Positions 1-7,904 of a DNA stretch of 48,151 bases are shown one piece after another (within the stretch, counting starts at the first letter, position 1; each line of letters starts with the position of its first letter). The notes under the pieces are model-generated. The model was not told the DNA's origin, did not search any database, and worked only from the letters and a program-made list of their open reading frames with translations. Source of the DNA: an uncultured Lachnospiraceae bacterium (GTDB taxonomy: Bacteria; Bacillota; Clostridia; Lachnospirales; Lachnospiraceae); the NCBI GenBank assembly GCA_905197485.1, contig CAJJYZ010000016.1:1-48151 (forward strand). The letters run 5' to 3'. The translations under genes and the position numbers were made by a program.

Positions 1-6
1 AACTAT

Positions 7-41
7 GTGGCTTTCAGCCACTTTCACGGCGAAGCCGTGAA
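7..41. repeat. Two tandem short hairpins at the left edge
   Basis: Two adjacent perfect inverted repeats. The first has a 6-bp stem (7-12 with 16-21, loop TTC). The second has an 8-bp stem (23-30 with 34-41, loop GAA). No clear T-run follows on either strand within the window. They may be the end of a terminator or of a dispersed repeat whose remainder lies outside the window. Confidence 0.4.
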
Positions 42-87
42 TAATATAGGTTTATTTTTAAATATATATCAAGCTTCCATAATACAA

Positions 88-121
88 GAATACGTATAGC
101 AAAATCAAGCTATACGTATTC
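88..121 (-). terminator. 13-bp perfect inverted repeat downstream of the HD-domain gene
   Basis: The arms at 88-100 and 109-121 are perfectly complementary around an 8-nt loop. It lies about 95 nt beyond the stop of the HD-domain gene. The minus-strand tail is only moderately T-rich, so termination is plausible but unproven. An operator is the alternative. Between 122 and 215 I see only AT-rich sequence. Confidence 0.4.
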
Positions 122-215
122 ACTAATCCCATGATTCCCAATCTATCTTCTATATCGAAACCTTCATAATTTTTTATATTATAGCGTATGATACACTCTC
201 TTATCCACTACTTTC

Positions 216-887
216 CTAACAAATTTTACTTCCGTTTGCATACATTTTAAATTTCATTCCCAGAATCTCACATGCCCTCTTACACATTAACATACGTTGC
301 ATAAAAATTTCAAAGTAGTCCAGTACAGAACATATTTCTTCATCCAATTCAATTTGCAGTGTAATGATTTTCTTTTCCGTATCAATCTCCAATTCAGAAC
401 TGACTGCTGCATAATTCACCCTATCATGCTTATCGAACGTTTCCTTGATTCTATTGCGCACCCGGTTTCTTCTTACATCTGTTTTATCTGCGAGAATTAA
501 AGCTGCAGATACCGGATTCACCGCCGTTCCTGTCTTCTCATCATGCTGACCGATGGCGCTGACAATCACAGCGGCATCCTTTGGATTTACATTCCAGTCA
601 TGCAAAAGTGAAAATGCCATAATCGCTCCGGAATGTGGATGGTCCATACGATTTACAGAATTTCCCATATCATGCATATACCCGGCAATTCTCGCCAATT
701 CTACCTCATGTTCACTATACCCAAGCTCTTTCAATATCTTTCCTGCTGTCTGTGCGACCTTCGCTGCATGCTTTCTGGAATGCTCCGTAAAGCCAAGCAC
801 ACCGAGTCCTTCGTCTCCCATTTCAATATATGCATTAATTTCTTCAGATTCTCTTATTTCCTTATATGTAATTTCACGATATTCCAT
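216..887 (-). CDS. HD-domain phosphohydrolase-like protein
   Basis: A 223-residue soluble protein with an HD-type metal-dependent phosphohydrolase core. Visible candidate metal ligands are H36/H40, the HD pair H72-D73, H83/H85, H115 and D134 (in ADKTD). HD proteins hydrolyse phosphomonoesters or (cyclic) nucleotides; the substrate cannot be read from the sequence. The C-terminal third (about 145-223) has no motif I recognise. The start is supported by an AGGAGGT ribosome site 4 nt upstream of the ATG. The gene appears monocistronic, with its own promoter region at 888-994. Confidence 0.8.
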   Translation of the reverse strand: MEYREITYKEIRESEEINAYIEMGDEGLGVLGFTEHSRKHAAKVAQTAGKILKELGYSEHEVELARIAGYMHDMGNSVNRMDHPHSGAIMAFSLLHDWNVNPKDAAVIVSAIGQHDEKTGTAVNPVSAALILADKTDVRRNRVRNRIKETFDKHDRVNYAAVSSELEIDTEKKIITLQIELDEEICSVLDYFEIFMQRMLMCKRACEILGMKFKMYANGSKIC

Positions 888-917
888 TTTGACCTCCTGT
901 TATCTCAAGTGCTGAAT

Positions 918-923
918 AGTATA
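918..923 (-). promoter_or_regulatory. Possible -10 element for the HD-domain gene
   Basis: TATACT on the minus strand, about 30 nt upstream of the HD gene's start codon. No good -35 hexamer is seen at 16-18 nt, so this is a weak or activator-dependent call. The rest of 888-994 is AT-rich with no further structure noticed. Confidence 0.3.
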
Positions 924-994
924 ACAGTTTCATATGAAAATTATGTAATTACAAAGCAAAAATTATGTAAAATCTCTCATTTCGTTTTTCTACT

Positions 995-1618
995 TTACTT
1001 CAGTAACTTTGAATAATAAGAATCTGCCTGATAAAGAGCAGCTACCGGATTGTGACCTAACACCCGGTCTTTCGTTACAAGCGTTGTACATAAAGCTTCC
1101 GAATATTTATAGAACATACTGTCATGTCCCACACAAAGACCGATTACAACATTTAAATCTGTCTTTTCTTTATTTAAAATCTTCGCCTGCAGAATCGGAT
1201 TACACATATTCGGTCCAATTTTCTCACATTCCTTCGGGATTCCTCCGTTTGCTTTCGGCTGCGCTCCTGCTTTGCATGCCACCCCGTATACTTCAAAGCC
1301 TTTGTGACGGAAAATCTTCGCCGCCGTTCTCGCCTCAGAAAGAAGCCCTACACATGTTGCGATTCCGATTTTCTTATAGCCCATACGTTTTGCAAATTCC
1401 GCAATCTCTTCCACTCTTGTCATCTGACAATAGTAATCCGTCTCTACAGTTGCAGCAGCAACAGTTACTTTATGATTCTCTTCATCTTTATAAAGCTCCA
1501 TCGCCTCATTTAATACTTCTGTATCCATATTTGTCGTTAAACAAAATTCTGGAAATGTCTTATCCATCTTATCACAGTTTTTTACCGCACAGTCAATACA
1601 ACTTAATTTCATATCCAT
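995..1618 (-). CDS. DUF1847 cysteine-rich protein
   Basis: A 207-residue protein of the DUF1847 type. The N-terminus carries a cluster of cysteines (Cys-x2-Cys-x4-Cys within about the first 15 residues) that looks like a metal-binding knuckle. Further conserved-looking cysteines follow in the central Rossmann-like part (near YYCQ, IATCVG, GVACKAG, CEKIG, GLCVGHD). The function of the family is not established; metal or redox cofactor binding is inference. The reading frame extends 21 codons further upstream, but the ATG at 1618 is chosen because a GAAGGAG site lies just before it. It has its own strong promoter and no operon partner. Confidence 0.75.
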   Translation of the reverse strand: MDMKLSCIDCAVKNCDKMDKTFPEFCLTTNMDTEVLNEAMELYKDEENHKVTVAAATVETDYYCQMTRVEEIAEFAKRMGYKKIGIATCVGLLSEARTAAKIFRHKGFEVYGVACKAGAQPKANGGIPKECEKIGPNMCNPILQAKILNKEKTDLNVVIGLCVGHDSMFYKYSEALCTTLVTKDRVLGHNPVAALYQADSYYSKLLK

Positions 1619-1652
1619 AATCTTTTCTCCTTCACACAAATAGATATCATCT

Positions 1653-1681
1653 ATTATACCCCTGATTGAGCTGTTTTTCAA
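1653..1681 (-). promoter_or_regulatory. Sigma-A promoter of the DUF1847 gene
   Basis: Minus-strand -35 TTGAAA (1676-1681) and -10 TATAAT (1653-1658) with a 17-bp spacer, about 35 nt upstream of the chosen start. It also argues for the downstream ATG, because the longer frame would begin inside the promoter. The rest of 1682-1837 is AT-rich with no gene seen. Confidence 0.75.
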
Positions 1682-1837
1682 TGAAACGTATCACAAAAGC
1701 AAACGAAATATAACTTCTGTTTTTTTTCTACTCTTTCACTCCATTTCGATATCCTACGTACGTTGCCACAAAATACAAATCAAATCCTGACACTTCTCCT
1801 AAGTTAATGTCCAAAAGTAAAAGTTTCGAGTTCTCTT

Positions 1838-2938
1838 CTAAAACCTTGCTTCGTCATCCATATTTCCATCTTTAGCACCCACATCCATCCACCTTTTTTT
1901 CACATGTTCTACCATTCCAAGAACTGTTCTGTTCCCATTAACAACCGTTAACTTTATCTTAGGATTTTTATTCTGAAATACTCGAAACAGTTCGTCGGCA
2001 AATCCTTGTCCCATAAACTCTATTCCCTGAAAATCCAAAACAACTTCTTCAAATTCCTCCAATCTATGTGCAATTCTCCTCGCCTGCGACCTTGCCACAG
2101 GATACCCGAACGTACATATTTCTTTCATCGGAAGTAATGTTCTTGTAAAACCTTCTCCCATAGGGGCGAAAGTGTCAAATACTTCCACAGATGTTCTACT
2201 TGTATTATTTTCTAATTTCATAACTGCCATTGTTCCAATCCTCCTTAAACTTGTATAGTAAGAAATCAAATGTGATTTTACAAACCTATCCTTATCTTCA
2301 CAATGGTAAGAATATATTGTATCTTCTGAATACAATGCAAAAGATGTCAGCATCTTAGATGTGAAGAAAATCCCTTCCCCGGAATGTGCCTCTCTATTTG
2401 TCGTAAATTTTCCTTTATATAGTTCTTCCATAATCTGCATATTATCCATCTCTGTTTCTAATACCTTTTTTGCATAATCTCGAATATTTTCAAAAATTCC
2501 AATTCCGTTATCCATGATTGAAATTTCTGTATATAGATAATCTTTCCTAATGCTACACAGAATTTTTTCACCTTTCGAATGTTCAATCGCATTATTCATA
2601 ATTTCTGTAAAAGAGTAATACCATATATTTTGTACGTTCTTCGGCAGTTCTCTAATATAAGGAAAAATAGTGTCTTTATAAATTTTGTCTTCTTCTAATT
2701 CACCATCATTGTCAAAACTCCAACTATTTTCTGTTCTTACTAATTGATATCCTGTCGCAGTATTTTCAGAGGTTTCTAATAGTTTTTCTTCTATACAGGA
2801 TTTTAAATACCTTTTTACTGTAGTGATCGAAATATCAAAATTCCCCATTGCTTTTATCACGAATTCACTGTCATTTACACGAATCTTTTCTAATATATAA
2901 CGCTTAATCATCTCTCTCTTCTCTTCTGTAAAAGACAT
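1838..2938 (-). CDS. HTH / histidine-kinase-like ATPase / DUF4325 protein
   Basis: A 366-residue cytosolic protein in three parts. Residues about 1-70 look like a winged-helix DNA-binding domain. Residues about 80-230 carry a GHKL-type ATPase fold with an N-box (EIMNNAIEHS), a G1-like DNGIGIF and a later SGEGIF loop. Residues about 270-345 match the STAS-like DUF4325 domain. There is no dimerisation/phosphoacceptor H-box, so it is not an ordinary sensor kinase. The layout recalls anti-sigma-factor kinase/STAS partner switching combined in one chain, but its target is unknown. The start follows a GAGGTGATT ribosome site and the gene has its own promoter. Confidence 0.7.
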   Translation of the reverse strand: MSFTEEKREMIKRYILEKIRVNDSEFVIKAMGNFDISITTVKRYLKSCIEEKLLETSENTATGYQLVRTENSWSFDNDGELEEDKIYKDTIFPYIRELPKNVQNIWYYSFTEIMNNAIEHSKGEKILCSIRKDYLYTEISIMDNGIGIFENIRDYAKKVLETEMDNMQIMEELYKGKFTTNREAHSGEGIFFTSKMLTSFALYSEDTIYSYHCEDKDRFVKSHLISYYTSLRRIGTMAVMKLENNTSRTSVEVFDTFAPMGEGFTRTLLPMKEICTFGYPVARSQARRIAHRLEEFEEVVLDFQGIEFMGQGFADELFRVFQNKNPKIKLTVVNGNRTVLGMVEHVKKRWMDVGAKDGNMDDEARF

Positions 2939-2976
2939 ATAATCACCTCAGACTAACTATAATTTTCTATATTCAA

Positions 2977-3005
2977 ACTATAACACTATTATTTTTAACT
3001 TTCAA
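2977..3005 (-). promoter_or_regulatory. Promoter of the HTH-ATPase-DUF4325 gene
   Basis: Minus-strand -35 TTGAAA (3000-3005) and -10 TATAGT (2977-2982), 17-bp spacer, about 38 nt upstream of the start codon. Confidence 0.6.
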
Positions 3006-3020
3006 CTCGGAATATCACAC

Positions 3021-3067
3021 AAAAAAACAGACATCACATCCTTCTTTCAAGAATCGTGTCTGTTTTT
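3021..3067 (-). terminator. Rho-independent terminator of the ABC/kinase operon
   Basis: Inverted repeat with arms around 3023-3033 and 3057-3067, followed on the minus strand by a run of seven T. It sits about 15 nt beyond the histidine-kinase stop. Confidence 0.75.
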
Positions 3068-3082
3068 GTAAACTTTTTTATT

Positions 3083-3982
3083 TCATTCACACGCAAATCG
3101 AATCCTGATACAGAACCATCCGTCCTCAACTTCTGCCCCAATTTCACCGTTCATCTTCTCCACGAATCCTTTCGCTATGGAAAGACCGAGTCCGGTAGAA
3201 TTCTTACTTCTTGCCTCATCCGCCTTATAGAATCTTTCAAACACCCGTTCCACGTCAATCCGGTTCGGTTCATCCACTTTATTTCGGAAGAGAAGTTCCG
3301 CTTTCTTCCCTTCCTTTTTCAACGAGATTTCAATCTCCTTATTTCCATGGTCCCGCCCATTCTTGATAATATTCTGTATCGTCCGGTGGAGCGCCTGCTT
3401 GTTCCCTTCAATGAATACCGGCTCCTCCGTAATGTCGAATCTGGGCTCAATTCCACACTCCGTCCAACTGTCATAATAGGAAAATACGGTTTCCTTTAAA
3501 ATGTGATTCACATTCTGTCTTTCCAGTTTTAACTCATAATTCTCATTCTGAAGCTTCGTGTATGTGAAGAGTTCCTCCAGCATCTCCTTTAAGCTCTCGA
3601 TTCGTTCCTGCATGATGTGGAGATAGCGCGTCCTTTCCTCTTCCTCTTTCGCCGTCTCAAGAAGCTGAAAGTATCCGTCTAAGGATGTGAGAGGCGTCCG
3701 GATATCATGGGACAGATTCGTGTAAGTATCCGCAATCATCTGTTCCTTTTTCATGGAGTCGGTTTTTTCTTTTTTTCTCTCCTTGAAAAACTCGTTTAAA
3801 AGATTCGTCAATTCCTCAATATGTCCAAACTGGATTTCTTTCGTTACCATCATATTGCTTTCATGTTCTTTTAAGAAACGCAATTGGCGGCAGATACTTT
3901 TTATCTGCCGCTGGTAGCTTATCAATATGCACAAGAGTATTAGAATGATTCCTGCCTGAATCCCTATCAATCCATATAACAT
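3083..3982 (-). CDS. Sensor histidine kinase of the ABC-linked two-component system
   Basis: A 299-residue kinase with a single N-terminal membrane segment (about 5-23) and little extracellular sequence. A HisKA domain carries the H-box LSHDIRTPLTSLDGY around residue 92, followed by an HATPase domain with N-box IIKNGRDHG and G2-like STGLGLSIA. It starts immediately after the ABC permease stop with no spacer, so it is translationally coupled. Kinases with this minimal sensor next to BcrA-like ABC transporters usually sense antimicrobial peptides through the transporter. That role is inferred from context. Confidence 0.85.
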   Translation of the reverse strand: MLYGLIGIQAGIILILLCILISYQRQIKSICRQLRFLKEHESNMMVTKEIQFGHIEELTNLLNEFFKERKKEKTDSMKKEQMIADTYTNLSHDIRTPLTSLDGYFQLLETAKEEEERTRYLHIMQERIESLKEMLEELFTYTKLQNENYELKLERQNVNHILKETVFSYYDSWTECGIEPRFDITEEPVFIEGNKQALHRTIQNIIKNGRDHGNKEIEISLKKEGKKAELLFRNKVDEPNRIDVERVFERFYKADEARSKNSTGLGLSIAKGFVEKMNGEIGAEVEDGWFCIRIRFACE

Positions 3983-4843
3983 TTATATATCCCTTTTCTG
4001 AAATACTATACTGCAAATCGTCAGCATCACAAGAATAAATCCTGCAGATGCTATGAGTGATGCATGCACTGTCTTTTCCGCCATATTCATACCGAGCATC
4101 GTAATATTTCCACTTACCGTATATTTTATCACATGAAAATCTTCTACACCAAATTTTTCAATCACTTTATCTAAAAATCCATAGAAAATTGTGAGTGCAT
4201 TCATACATATACAGACAACAGCTACCATACTAATCACATTATTGTGAAGTACGATGGCGATTCCCATGGCAATGACTACAAAGGCAAAATGTAAAAGAAT
4301 CTGCAATGCTCCATAAGAAAGGAACGTCTTCCATGGTCCGAATGTAAGATTTCCAAAAAATACCGCATTGCTGACTGCCTGAACCACGACAAAGAGAAGC
4401 ATCGTCAATACCGTATAGACAAACAGTACCACCGCCTTTGCCAACACAAGACTTCCTCGATTTTTTACCTGTCCTCCGATATTTTTCACAAAACCACTCG
4501 TCAAATCCGCCGTCGAAAATAAAACTGCAAAGATTACCATGAACAGTGCAATGAATTTTCCTTTGATATTAGCATAAAATAAATCAAATACCGACACCTC
4601 ATCTCCCGGTTTTGTTGGAAGCATCACATTCATCCCGAAATTCACCTGGTCGTCTGTGCGCTGTCCCATAGCATATTCGTATTGCTCCTGTTTCTCCTCC
4701 ATCGTATACGTCTTCCATTCTTCTGCAGAAAGACTCGTTGTAAACAGGATTCCCGCTGTCAAAATGAACCAGATAATATAAAGGCTCTTTGTATGAACCA
4801 TTCGATACCATTCCATACGAATCATATTAAGCATTACATCCAC
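3983..4843 (-). CDS. ABC-2 type transporter permease
   Basis: A 286-residue integral membrane protein. One hydrophobic segment lies near residues 20-40, then an extracytoplasmic stretch of about 60 residues, then about five further membrane segments to the C-terminus. This is the ABC-2 permease layout of lantibiotic-immunity and bacitracin-type exporters. Its start overlaps the end of the ATPase gene by 17 nt. It likely forms the membrane half of the exporter; the substrate is unknown. An alternative start a few codons downstream (at MIRMEW) cannot be excluded. Confidence 0.8.
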   Translation of the reverse strand: MDVMLNMIRMEWYRMVHTKSLYIIWFILTAGILFTTSLSAEEWKTYTMEEKQEQYEYAMGQRTDDQVNFGMNVMLPTKPGDEVSVFDLFYANIKGKFIALFMVIFAVLFSTADLTSGFVKNIGGQVKNRGSLVLAKAVVLFVYTVLTMLLFVVVQAVSNAVFFGNLTFGPWKTFLSYGALQILLHFAFVVIAMGIAIVLHNNVISMVAVVCICMNALTIFYGFLDKVIEKFGVEDFHVIKYTVSGNITMLGMNMAEKTVHASLIASAGFILVMLTICSIVFQKRDI

Positions 4844-5744
4844 CTCCTGTCAGATTTAAGAAATAGTTTTCCAACTCCTCGCTCGTAATTCCGATTCCCT
4901 GCACCGGAATCCCTTCCTTCGCGAGTTCCATATTTACTACCGCGCTCTCATTCAGCCTCTCGTAAACATGAATGGTCTGCTTATCTACCACCTGATAGTC
5001 GGTGAAGCCCATTCTATCCAGTATCGGAAGTGCCTGTCTCGGATTCTGGAGTACAATTTCCATCCGTTCGCTGCATCTTTGCATCAATTCCTCTCTCGTA
5101 AGTTCCTGCAAGAGGCTTCCATGATGGATAATACCATAATGCGTGGCAATCTTCGACAGTTCTTCCAATATATGACTGGATATGATAATTGTCATATTCT
5201 GTTCTTCTTTTAATCTCAGAATCATGTCCCGGACTTCCACGATTCCCTGTGGATCCAGTCCATTGATTGGTTCATCCAGTACAAGAAGGTCCGGTTCCCC
5301 TACAAGCGCAAGACCGATACCGAGTCTTTGCTTCATACCGAGGGAAAAATGTTTTGTCTTCTTCTTTCCCGTATCGGAAAGCCCGACAGTGTCCAAAATA
5401 TTCTCGATATACTTTCGTTCCTGAATCCCAAATAGTTTACATTTAATCGCCAGATTCTCATAAGCTGACATGTTGCCGTAGATGCCCGGCGCTTCAATCA
5501 AACAGCTTACGCGGGAACGAACCTGCTTCAATTCCTCATTCTTATATCCGAATAATTCAATCTCTCCTGAGGTCGGCTTTGACAAACCGCTTATCATCTT
5601 CAGAAATGTTGTTTTCCCGGCTCCGTTTCTTCCGATAAACCCATAGATTGCTCCTTTTTTCACATGGAGATTCACATGGTTGACTGCCTTATGTTTTCCA
5701 AACTGCTTGGTCAGCTCATTCGTACTTAACAAATATCTGCTCAT
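4827..5744 (-). CDS. ABC transporter ATPase, BcrA-like
   Basis: A 305-residue nucleotide-binding subunit. Walker A is GRNGAGKTT near residue 38, the signature is FSLGMKQR, and Walker B is LLVLDEPINGLDP followed by an SSH switch. The C-terminal roughly 85 residues form the extension typical of the bacitracin/lantibiotic exporter ATPase group. It is in one operon with the permease and kinase downstream and the OmpR-type regulator upstream (87-nt gap, no convincing promoter). Likely role: peptide-antibiotic resistance or membrane-stress export, inferred from family. Confidence 0.88.
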   Translation of the reverse strand: MSRYLLSTNELTKQFGKHKAVNHVNLHVKKGAIYGFIGRNGAGKTTFLKMISGLSKPTSGEIELFGYKNEELKQVRSRVSCLIEAPGIYGNMSAYENLAIKCKLFGIQERKYIENILDTVGLSDTGKKKTKHFSLGMKQRLGIGLALVGEPDLLVLDEPINGLDPQGIVEVRDMILRLKEEQNMTIIISSHILEELSKIATHYGIIHHGSLLQELTREELMQRCSERMEIVLQNPRQALPILDRMGFTDYQVVDKQTIHVYERLNESAVVNMELAKEGIPVQGIGITSEELENYFLNLTGGGCNA

Positions 5745-5831
5745 CTTTTTCTCTCCTTTTCTCTTTCTAACTTTATTCTACAAACGAAACACTAATCATT
5801 CGCAAATAAAAAGTAAAAAAAGAGTAAAGAT

Positions 5832-6509
5832 TTACGGATGAAGTCTGTAGCCAATCCCCCAGATTGTCTCAATATACTCCCTCGCCGTTACCGCCTTGAT
5901 TTTCTTACGGATATTGCTGATGTGAACATCCAGCGTCTTCGTCTCTCCCATATAAGGTTCTTCCCATGCATATTCAAAAATCTCTTCCTTACTGAAGGCT
6001 TTCGTCGGATGCTTGAGAAGAAGTTCCAAAATCGCGAATTCCTGCTTTGTAATCTTTGTCAATTCTATCCCTTCTACCACTACCGAAAATTTCTCTTTGT
6101 CTAACTTCAGCCCTTCGTATTCCAGAATATCCGGTTTACTAATTCCCTCACTCTTCCGAATCTGTACTTCTATCCGCGCCAACACTTCCTTGATATCGAA
6201 AGGCTTTGTGACATAGTCATCTGCACCGCCACGAAGAACGTCTACTTTATTGTCAATCGTGTCCTTCGCTGTCAAAACGATGACTGGGGTGTTTCCCTTC
6301 TTACGAACTTCCTTCAGCACCTCTTCCCCACTGATTCCCGGAAGCATCAAGTCCAGTAAAATCACTGCATACGTATTCGTACGCAAAAGTAAACTTGCTT
6401 CCGTTCCAGAAAATGCCTGCGTACAAATATAATGTTCTCTTTCCAAGGCTTCTTTCAAAAGTGCATTGATATACACGTCATCTTCTACAATTAAGATTGG
6501 ATTCATCAT
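5832..6509 (-). CDS. OmpR-family response regulator
   Basis: A 225-residue regulator. The receiver domain (1-120) has the acidic pair ED near residue 10, phosphoacceptor Asp in LLDLMLPG near 53 and Lys in TKPF. A C-terminal winged helix (about 130-225) ends in the usual GIGYRL. The ATG overlaps the niaR stop as ATGA, with a ribosome site (AAGAGGA) inside the end of niaR, so the nad operon may read into this signalling/ABC module. It presumably controls the ABC genes downstream. Confidence 0.9.
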   Translation of the reverse strand: MMNPILIVEDDVYINALLKEALEREHYICTQAFSGTEASLLLRTNTYAVILLDLMLPGISGEEVLKEVRKKGNTPVIVLTAKDTIDNKVDVLRGGADDYVTKPFDIKEVLARIEVQIRKSEGISKPDILEYEGLKLDKEKFSVVVEGIELTKITKQEFAILELLLKHPTKAFSKEEIFEYAWEEPYMGETKTLDVHISNIRKKIKAVTAREYIETIWGIGYRLHP

Positions 6510-7018
6510 ACTACAAGAAATCCTCTTTTCTTCAAATCTTCTTCAATCAAGTCCAGTGTATGTTCACTATCTGCGCTGACTTTATGATAATGATAATTCG
6601 ACGTAATATTCTTCAAAGGACTCGATTTGCCGCTTCGGATATCTTCCATAAATTCTGCGATATTTCTTCTGGAACGTATCATAATATTCGCTTCCATATG
6701 CCCGTATACCCTGTGATTCACCATCACATTTTCTACGCATCCTCCAAGATCTACGATGGCACAGAGCTCTTCTTCTAACTGTTCATCCGTATGCTGTACT
6801 TTGAATACCCGGCTCACTGTCTTCGGCTCCGTCAAAATGTATCCCCGATTTGTAGAAATAATCTCATATCCCGCTGCCCGGATGAGAGCAATATCCTGCA
6901 CGATAACCTGACGGCTTACATGATAGTCTGCCGCCAGCTTCTTGGCAGGAATCGGTTTCTCCCCTTCCTGAATCTGTCTCACAATTCCTTTTCTTCTTTC
7001 TTCCCCTGTCATAGACAT
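6506..7018 (-). CDS. niaR: NiaR (YrxA) NAD-biosynthesis repressor
   Basis: A 170-residue repressor. An N-terminal HTH_11 winged helix (about 6-60) carries DNA-contact segment VSRQVIVQDIALIR. A C-terminal 3H domain (about 75-168) has the defining histidines (QH near 76, NHRVYGH near 105, YHYH near 143). 3H repressors bind nicotinic acid and shut off NAD-synthesis and niacin-uptake genes. It is the last gene of nadABC-niaR, 12 nt after nadC, so it likely represses its own operon through the repeats upstream of nadA. The start is supported by an AAGGGGG ribosome site. Confidence 0.9.
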   Translation of the reverse strand: MSMTGEERRKGIVRQIQEGEKPIPAKKLAADYHVSRQVIVQDIALIRAAGYEIISTNRGYILTEPKTVSRVFKVQHTDEQLEEELCAIVDLGGCVENVMVNHRVYGHMEANIMIRSRRNIAEFMEDIRSGKSSPLKNITSNYHYHKVSADSEHTLDLIEEDLKKRGFLVV

Positions 7019-7030
7019 GCACAGCCCCCT

Positions 7031-7885
7031 TTACTCTACAGCATGAAGGTTCTTCAAAGAAATATCAAGAATTGGTGCGGAATGTGTCAAAGCGCCGCTG
7101 GAAATGTAATCTACACCTACTTCTGTCACGCGGCTGATATTTTCTTTCGTTACATTGCCGGAACATTCTGTCTCGGCGCGTCCATCAATCAGTTCCACTG
7201 CTTTTCTCATTTCTTCCGGCGTCATGTTGTCTAACATAATGATGTCAGCTCCTGCTTCCACTGCTTCTTTTACCATGTCCAGATTTTCCACTTCAATCTC
7301 AATCTTACGGACAAATGGCGCATAGTCTTTTGCCATCTGCACTGCCTTTGTCACACTTCCAGCCGCCCCGATATGGTTATCCTTTAAGAGTACGCCATCT
7401 GATAAATTATATCTATGGTTATAGCCCCCTCCAACGCGCACCGCGTATTTTTCAAAAATACGCATGTTAGGAGTTGTCTTTCTCGTATCAAGAAGCTTTG
7501 TCTTCGTTCCGTCGAGAAGCGATGCCACAGAATGTGTATACGTTGCGATTCCGCTCATGCGCTGCAGATAGTTCAAAGCCACACGTTCCCCGGATAAAAG
7601 GACGCGGATATCTCCGATTACTTTTCCCATCAACTGTTTATTCTTTACTTCATCACCGTCTTTACAGTAAAGCTCCACTTCTACCGTCTCATCCAGAAGT
7701 TCAAATACCCGTTGAAACACGTCAAGACCTGCAATGATTCCATCCTGTTTGCAGATAAGTTCTACTTCCCCTTTTACCGCTTCTTTCATGACAGAATTCG
7801 TAGACACGTCTTCGCTTGAAATATCTTCTCGAAGCGCCTGTTTGATTAATTCATCCGCCTGTAATTTCATTGTAATCTTATTCAT
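7031..7885 (-). CDS. nadC: Nicotinate-nucleotide pyrophosphorylase (carboxylating)
   Basis: A 284-residue quinolinate phosphoribosyltransferase that converts quinolinate and PRPP to nicotinate mononucleotide, CO2 and PPi. Family hallmarks are LNYLQRMSGIAT, the phosphate/substrate-binding DTRKTTP, the RVGGGYNHR loop, the LKDNH lysine, and late ISSGALTHS. Full length for the family. It lies 19 nt after nadB. An AAGGAG site 11 nt upstream supports this start; a second Met at codon 6 is possible. Confidence 0.95.
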   Translation of the reverse strand: MNKITMKLQADELIKQALREDISSEDVSTNSVMKEAVKGEVELICKQDGIIAGLDVFQRVFELLDETVEVELYCKDGDEVKNKQLMGKVIGDIRVLLSGERVALNYLQRMSGIATYTHSVASLLDGTKTKLLDTRKTTPNMRIFEKYAVRVGGGYNHRYNLSDGVLLKDNHIGAAGSVTKAVQMAKDYAPFVRKIEIEVENLDMVKEAVEAGADIIMLDNMTPEEMRKAVELIDGRAETECSGNVTKENISRVTEVGVDYISSGALTHSAPILDISLKNLHAVE

Positions 7886-7904
7886 AATTTCTCAAACTCC
7901 TTTT

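Noticed and set aside
553..1016. Plus-strand ORFs over the HD and DUF1847 genes, and many others of 60-200 codons across the window
   Set aside because: They lie antisense to or out of frame with clear genes, have odd composition (rich in Ser, Cys, Phe, His), and lack ribosome sites or domains.
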